Shown here: piece by piece, positions 59,512 through 64,000 of the stretch
How the letters are laid out: each line of letters begins with the position of its first letter
How positions within the stretch are numbered: the first letter of the stretch is position 1
DNA from: Rhizobium sp. ZPR4
Lineage (GTDB): Bacteria; Pseudomonadota; Alphaproteobacteria; Rhizobiales; Rhizobiaceae
DNA length: 64,000 nucleotides
NCBI RefSeq assembly: GCF_040215725.1
Contig: NZ_CP157968.1
Location: 1,178,001-1,242,000 of the forward strand
Reading direction: 5' to 3'
Notes under the pieces: model-generated
Databases searched by the model: none
What the model was told of the DNA's origin: nothing
Seen by the model: the letters and a program-made list of their open reading frames with translations, nothing else
Translations under genes and position numbers: made by a program

Positions 59512-61143
59512 ATGAGAAAAAGGCATCCAAGCATGAACGGCACCGGGCGAAGCAAGATCGGCATTGGCCTGGCATTTGCTTTTTTGACGATGATGGGCAC
59601 CGCGGCAAATGCCGCATCCGATACGGCAAAGCCGGTCGATGGGGGCACTCTCAATGTCGGACTGGGAACGGATGCTTCCATCATCGATCCGTCGATTACG
59701 GGCAATTCCGTCACGGCATTGATTACCCGTAATATCGTTGACTCGCTCGTCGGGCAGGCCGAAGACAACAAGTTCACGCCGTGGCTCGCAGAAAGCTGGG
59801 ATATCAACGGCGACAATACCGTCTATACCTTCCATCTGCGTGAGGGTGTGACATTCAGCGATGGCACTCCGCTCGATGCGACCGCGGTCAAATACAATTT
59901 CGATCGCATTCTCGATCCGAAAACGACCTCCAGCTACGCCAAGTCGCTGCTCGGGCCGATCGACAAGATCGAGGCGCCCGATGGCCGTACGGTGGTGATC
60001 CATTATCGCCAATCCTTCGCGCCCTTGCTGCAAGGGTTGAGCCTTCCCTATCTCGGTATCCAATCGCCGACCTATCTTCAGAAGGCGCAGAGCACGACGA
60101 ATACGGTCATCGGGTCGGGTCCCTACGTGCTCGACAATTTCACCAAGGGCAGCGGCAGCAAGCTGAGCCGTCGCGCCGACTACAGCTGGGGTCCCGGCTA
60201 TGCCGCGCATAAAGGGCCGGCCCATTTCGATCAGATTGTCTTCAAATATCTGCCGGAAGCTTCCGTGCGCCTCGGCGCGCTGGCGAGCGGTCAGTTACAG
60301 GCGATCGATGCGGTGCCGCCGGCAAACTACCGCTCTGTTCAAGGTAACGGCAAGCTGCAGGTGGTGACGCGAGAAAACCCTGGCGTCAACAGTGCCTATT
60401 TCCTGAATATCTCGAAGGGACCATTTCAGGAGCTGAAGGTGCGGCAGGCTTTCCAGCGCGCCGTCAATGGGCCTGCGGCGGTCAAGGCCGCTTTCTTCGG
60501 AACCCTGAAACCGGCCGACAATATCCTCGGCCCGTCGACGCTCTATTATGACCATGACATTTCCCGCTCATGGGGCTTCGACCTGGAAAAAGCCAACCGG
60601 CTGCTTGACGAGGCGGGCTGGTCGCAGAAGGACGCCGATGGCATTCGCAAAAAGGACGGCAGCCGGCTGGCGCTGCACTATGTCTATGACAGCACCTCAC
60701 TTGCCGCGACGGAAGTGACCCTGGCGCAGGCTGTTCAGTATCAGGTTCGGCAGGCGGGTTTCGATCTTGAGCTCGATCCGGTCGATGCCGGCGGCTGGAC
60801 CGCTCGCACCAATGCCAATGATTACGATCTCGTATCCTTTTTCTACGTGCGCGCCGAGCCCGACATTCTGCGAACGGTGTTTCATTCGGCCTATATTCCG
60901 CCTGCCGGTCAGAATGCGTCGCGCGTCAAAAGCCTCGACGAAAAGCTGACGAAAGCGGTCGGGGCTTCCGATGCCGAGCGCAAGAAGCTCTATGCCGAGG
61001 TGCAGAAGGAAGTGATCGAGCAGGCCTATGCCGTGCCACTTTTCGTGGCGGCCTATCAGCTCGGCGCCTCGAAGAGCCTCCATGGCATTTCCTGGGCCAC
61101 CAATGCGAAGCCGAATTTCTACGATGCCTGGCTGGACCGCTAA
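59512..61143 (+). CDS. peptide/nickel-type ABC binding protein
   Basis: The protein has 543 residues from ATG 59512; ATG 59533 with AAAAAGG nine bases upstream is an equally good start. A signal peptide (GIGLAFAFLTMMGTAANAA) is followed by the family-5 pattern: GGTLNVGLGTDASIIDPS, LAESWDINGDNTVYTFHLREGVTFSDGTPLDATAVKYNFDRIL, VIGSGPYVLDNF, LKVRQAFQRAVNGPA. It is a periplasmic receptor for di/oligopeptides or related compounds. It leads an operon with two overlapping permease genes and a double ATPase. Confidence 0.92.
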   Translation: MRKRHPSMNGTGRSKIGIGLAFAFLTMMGTAANAASDTAKPVDGGTLNVGLGTDASIIDPSITGNSVTALITRNIVDSLVGQAEDNKFTPWLAESWDINGDNTVYTFHLREGVTFSDGTPLDATAVKYNFDRILDPKTTSSYAKSLLGPIDKIEAPDGRTVVIHYRQSFAPLLQGLSLPYLGIQSPTYLQKAQSTTNTVIGSGPYVLDNFTKGSGSKLSRRADYSWGPGYAAHKGPAHFDQIVFKYLPEASVRLGALASGQLQAIDAVPPANYRSVQGNGKLQVVTRENPGVNSAYFLNISKGPFQELKVRQAFQRAVNGPAAVKAAFFGTLKPADNILGPSTLYYDHDISRSWGFDLEKANRLLDEAGWSQKDADGIRKKDGSRLALHYVYDSTSLAATEVTLAQAVQYQVRQAGFDLELDPVDAGGWTARTNANDYDLVSFFYVRAEPDILRTVFHSAYIPPAGQNASRVKSLDEKLTKAVGASDAERKKLYAEVQKEVIEQAYAVPLFVAAYQLGASKSLHGISWATNAKPNFYDAWLDR

Positions 61144-62074
61144 GCTCTTCCAAACCGCTGTGCGGCGGACCGGGGTAATCGTTGCCGTGCTTTGGGGCGC
61201 GGCAACGATTGCCTTTATCGCGGTCAAGCTCATTCCCGGCGATCCCGTCGCGATATTGGCTGGTGGGGAGAACGTCGTCGATGAGGCAGAACGGGCCGCA
61301 TTGGTGCATCAATATGGCCTCGATCAGCCGCTCGCGCTGCAATATGCGCATTATATCGGCAAGGCTCTGAGCGGCGATTTCGGACAAAGCTACCAATATA
61401 GGCAACCCGTTTCCGAGGTGATCTATGAGGCGGCGGGACCGACATTGCAGCTCGCCGGGAGCGCGATCGCACTTGCTCTTCTTCTGGCGATCAGCGTGGC
61501 CCTGGCGACAGCAGGCCGTCGCAAAAGCCTGACATTGCTGTCCTCGGGGATAGAGCTGATCCTTCTGAGTACGCCCGTCTATTGGATCGGCATTGTGCTG
61601 CTGACGATTTTCAGCTTCAATCTGGAATGGTTTCCGGTCACCGGCAATGACGGACCATCCGCGCTTGTGCTGCCCGCCATAGCCTTAAGCCTGCCGCTGG
61701 CAGCACTTTTAAGCCAGGTATTGCGCGACGGCCTGGAGGAGGCACTGTCCCAGCCGTTTTCGCTGACAGTCCGGACACGCGGCGTCGGCGAGACGGTCCT
61801 GCGTGTCAGACATGGCTTGCGGCACGCCGCGCTGGCGGGCTCGACCCTCACCGGCACGTTGCTCGCGAGCACTCTCGGCGGCTCGATCCTGACCGAGACG
61901 GTATTCGGCCGTTCGGGAATAGGGCAGATCACGCTTCAAGCTATCAAGACTCGCGACATGCCGCTGATCCTCGGTCTCGTGATGCTGTCTGCTCTTGCCT
62001 TCGTCATCGTCAATCTGCTTGTCGATGCATTCTACCTTCTGATTGATCCACGTCTAAGGAGGACAGGCCTTTGA
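61124..62074 (+). CDS. peptide ABC transporter permease, DppB type
   Basis: The protein has 316 residues from ATG 61124, overlapping the binding-protein gene by 20 bases. The family opening is RRTGVIVAVLWGAATIAFIAVKLIPGDPVAILAGGENV, followed by a periplasmic loop with the partner-type LVHQYGLDQPLALQYAHYIGKALSGDFGQSY. The EAA loop is LTVRTRGVGETVLRVRHGLRHAAL, and the end AFYLLIDPRLRR is typical. It forms the channel with the next gene product. Confidence 0.92.
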   Translation: MPGWTAKLFQTAVRRTGVIVAVLWGAATIAFIAVKLIPGDPVAILAGGENVVDEAERAALVHQYGLDQPLALQYAHYIGKALSGDFGQSYQYRQPVSEVIYEAAGPTLQLAGSAIALALLLAISVALATAGRRKSLTLLSSGIELILLSTPVYWIGIVLLTIFSFNLEWFPVTGNDGPSALVLPAIALSLPLAALLSQVLRDGLEEALSQPFSLTVRTRGVGETVLRVRHGLRHAALAGSTLTGTLLASTLGGSILTETVFGRSGIGQITLQAIKTRDMPLILGLVMLSALAFVIVNLLVDAFYLLIDPRLRRTGL

Positions 62075-62940
62075 GCGATGTCGTGCTAGCTGAAAGCAGG
62101 CAGGAGCGCCGCGTCGCGCGCGGACGCCCGGTCTGGCTGTCTTTCGGGCTGCTTGTTCCCTTCGCCTTTGTGATCGTTCTCGGTGTTGCGGTATGGGCGC
62201 CGCAATGGTTGTCTTCCTTTGATCCCGAGGCCGTCGATCCGAATGTGATCCTGTTGCCGCCTGATGGCCAACATTGGTTCGGAACCGACGAACTGGGCCG
62301 GGATCTGTTTTCTCGCGTGGTTTACGGAACCTCGCAATCCCTGACCATCGGCATCGGAGCCACCCTGATTGCCAGTCTCGGTGGTATCGTATTGGGGACG
62401 ATGGCTGCGCTGGCTCCAAGGCCGATCGGCGGGCTTTTATTGCGCATCATCGATATCCTGCTCGCATTTCCGGAAATGCTGCTTGCGCTGCTGGTGATCG
62501 CAGTGCTCGGGCGCGGGCCTGCAAATACGCTGTTGGCGGTCGGGCTTGCCAGCATCGCCGGATATGCTCGGCTGATCCGCTCGCAGGTGCTTCAAATCAA
62601 GCTGTCGGGCTATGTCGAACATGCCGTTGCGCTTGGAGAGCATCCATGGACGATCATTAGCCGGCATATCATCCCCAACGCCATCCGGCCGCTGCTCATC
62701 CTCGCGACGGTTGGCGTGGGGAGTTCGGTACTATCCGCATCGGCCCTGAGCTTTCTGGGCCTTGGCGTCGTGCCGCCGGCGGCGGAATGGGGTGCGCTCC
62801 TCGCCAATGGTCGCAATTTTCTCGATATCGCGCCCTGGACCAGCCTGCTACCGGCAACGGTGGTTGCGCTTTCCGTCATTTCGATCACGCTGCTTGGTCG
62901 CCGGCTGCAAACCCTTCTCGCAACGGGAGATCTGCGGTGA
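62071..62940 (+). CDS. peptide ABC transporter permease, DppC type
   Basis: The protein has 289 residues with a TTG start at 62071, supported by AAGGAGG eight bases upstream and a four-base overlap with the previous stop. The DppC motif is HWFGTDELGRDLFSRVVYGTSQSLTIGIGATL, and the EAA loop is GYVEHAVALGEHPWTIISRHIIPNAIRPLL. Six TM helices are expected. Its stop overlaps the GTG start of the ATPase gene by four bases. Confidence 0.92.
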   Translation: MSDVVLAESRQERRVARGRPVWLSFGLLVPFAFVIVLGVAVWAPQWLSSFDPEAVDPNVILLPPDGQHWFGTDELGRDLFSRVVYGTSQSLTIGIGATLIASLGGIVLGTMAALAPRPIGGLLLRIIDILLAFPEMLLALLVIAVLGRGPANTLLAVGLASIAGYARLIRSQVLQIKLSGYVEHAVALGEHPWTIISRHIIPNAIRPLLILATVGVGSSVLSASALSFLGLGVVPPAAEWGALLANGRNFLDIAPWTSLLPATVVALSVISITLLGRRLQTLLATGDLR

Positions 62941-64000
62941 ATATTCAGGCCACCCTGCGAGACTTTCGGACTGCCACTTCCGAGCCGTCCCCGCTGCTTG
63001 CGGTCAAGGGGTTGAATGTGGCCTTTCAGACCCCGCAAGGCCGCGTGGATGCGGTTCGCGACTTGTCGCTGCAGATCGCGCCCGGCGAAATCCTTGCATT
63101 GGTTGGCGAATCCGGATCCGGAAAATCGGTAACGGCCCGGGCGATTGTTGGTCTCGCCGGATCGCGCTCCGTGGTGAAAGCCGACAGAATAGAGCTGACC
63201 GCTCATGATGGCCGGCCGCTCAATCTCCTCGATCTGTCGGAAAAAGCCTGGCGCCGTGTGCGCGGGCGCGAAATCGGTTTCATTCTCCAGGACGCGCTCG
63301 TATCGCTCGATCCTTTGAGAACCGTCGGCCGCGAAATCGCTGAGCCTATCCTCACGCATCGACTGGCGCCGCGCTTACTCGTATCGCAGCATGTTGTGCA
63401 ATTGCTGGAACATGTCGGTGTTCCCGAGCCCGAATCGCGGATGGGGCAATATGCGCATCAATTGTCGGGCGGATTGCGGCAACGGGCATTGATTGCCTCC
63501 GCACTTGCCGGCCAGCCGCGCTTGCTCGTCGCCGACGAACCGACGACGGCGCTGGATGTCAGCGTCCAGAAAAGAGTGCTCTCCATCTTCAAGGAGCTGG
63601 CCGCTGCCGGCCATGGCATCCTCCTGATCACGCATGATCTCTCAGTTGCCGCCCAGCTCGCCGATCGGGTCGCCGTGATGGAAAAGGGCCAGCTGGTAGA
63701 AACCGGCCCGGCGCGCAGCGTTCTGTCAGAGCCACAGCACGACTACACAAGGCAGCTCCTGGCAGCCGTGCCGACGGCGGCGAATCGTGGTCGTCGTCTC
63801 AGCGCGCCGGATACGCCCTTGCCGGCCTGCGAGCCCGTTCGCGCGGGCGAGCGTCTGCTGGATATCCGCAATGTGTCGATGAGCTTCAGGCGCACGGATG
63901 GCAGCTTTCTGCGCGCTGTCAGCGATGTATCGCTTCATATCGACGGCGGCGAAACGCTGGGTGTTGTCGGCGAATCCGGTTCGGGCAAGACAACGCTCGG
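62937..64000 (+). CDS. peptide ABC transporter double ATP-binding protein (5' part)
   Basis: The gene starts at GTG 62937 inside the GTGA overlap and is open to the window end, giving at least 354 residues. The first ATPase domain is complete: Walker [15 protein letters not shown], signature LSGGLRQRALIASAL, Walker [17 protein letters not shown], switch LLITHDLSV, and an oligopeptide-type tail DYTRQLLAAVPTAANRG. A second domain begins ([29 protein letters not shown]) and is cut at its Walker A. The layout equals the fused ATPase at 2165-4015. Confidence 0.93.
   Translation, partial: MNIQATLRDFRTATSEPSPLLAVKGLNVAFQTPQGRVDAVRDLSLQIAPGEILALVGESGSGKSVTARAIVGLAGSRSVVKADRIELTAHDGRPLNLLDLSEKAWRRVRGREIGFILQDALVSLDPLRTVGREIAEPILTHRLAPRLLVSQHVVQLLEHVGVPEPESRMGQYAHQLSGGLRQRALIASALAGQPRLLVADEPTTALDVSVQKRVLSIFKELAAAGHGILLITHDLSVAAQLADRVAVMEKGQLVETGPARSVLSEPQHDYTRQLLAAVPTAANRGRRLSAPDTPLPACEPVRAGERLLDIRNVSMSFRRTDGSFLRAVSDVSLHIDGGETLGVVGESGSGKTTL

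Noticed and set aside
1..64000. CRISPR arrays, tRNA/rRNA genes, insertion sequences, prophage
   Set aside because: No regularly spaced repeats, transposase or integrase motifs, or tRNA cloverleaf patterns were seen on either strand. A tRNA or small-RNA covariance search could still find something missed by eye.

Overview
The window looks like chromosome or chromid DNA from a Rhizobium/Agrobacterium-type alphaproteobacterium. The reasons are the high-GC coding style, the number of ABC transporters and GntR/FadR, ROK, AraC and GlxA regulators, a clustered nitrate-assimilation operon with NasS/NasT control, a PrsDE/ExsH-like glycanase secretion set, a RirA-type iron box (TGA-N9-TCA), and two intergenic repeats typical of rhizobia. 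No rRNA, tRNA, CRISPR array, phage or insertion sequence was seen. About 50 protein genes are supported, two of them cut by the window ends.

Layout. 1-2.1 kb: tail of a sugar ABC ATPase, a SAM methyltransferase and a glutathione-peroxidase-like protein. 2.2-10.9 kb: a minus-strand peptide uptake and degradation operon (GntR regulator, binding protein, two permeases, gamma-glutamyltransferase, DUF1028 Ntn-hydrolase-like protein, double ATPase). 11-13.6 kb: an M81 metallopeptidase with a ROK regulator. 14-18.4 kb: two DHA2-type MFS exporters around a FadR regulator, then a tiny membrane protein. 18.6-21.6 kb: a polyol dehydrogenase and a CPA2 antiporter with a cyclic-nucleotide-binding domain. 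21.6-24.4 kb: a formamidase-like enzyme, a GlxA-type regulator and a DJ-1 protein resembling isonitrile hydratase. 24.6-28.8 kb: two alpha/beta hydrolases, a small ORF, a secreted hypothetical protein and a ZntB-type transporter.

28.9-40 kb: the assimilatory nitrate/nitrite operon nrtA-nrtB-nrtD-nirB-nirD-nasA, preceded by nasT-nasS. A near-perfect sigma-54 promoter, an NtrC-like enhancer site and a NasT-type leader with hexaloop hairpin and terminator lie between nasS and nrtA. Together these suggest NtrC controls initiation and NasS/NasT controls readthrough. 40.1-47.5 kb: a hydroxamate-siderophore set (siderophore-interacting reductase, FhuB, FhuD, TonB receptor, AraC regulator) with a RirA-like box but no FhuC ATPase.

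47.7-50.7 kb: htpG behind an RpoH-like promoter, then a second siderophore-interacting protein. 51-57 kb: a type I secretion ABC protein and its membrane fusion partner, a RIME-like repeat, a GntR-OsmC pair whose regulator start codon lies inside a 24-bp perfect palindrome, and an RTX-tagged family-16 glycanase that is a plausible cargo of the secretion pair. 57-59 kb: an orphan glycine-betaine-type binding protein and a small secreted protein. 59.5-64 kb: a second peptide ABC operon (binding protein, two permeases, double ATPase) running off the end.
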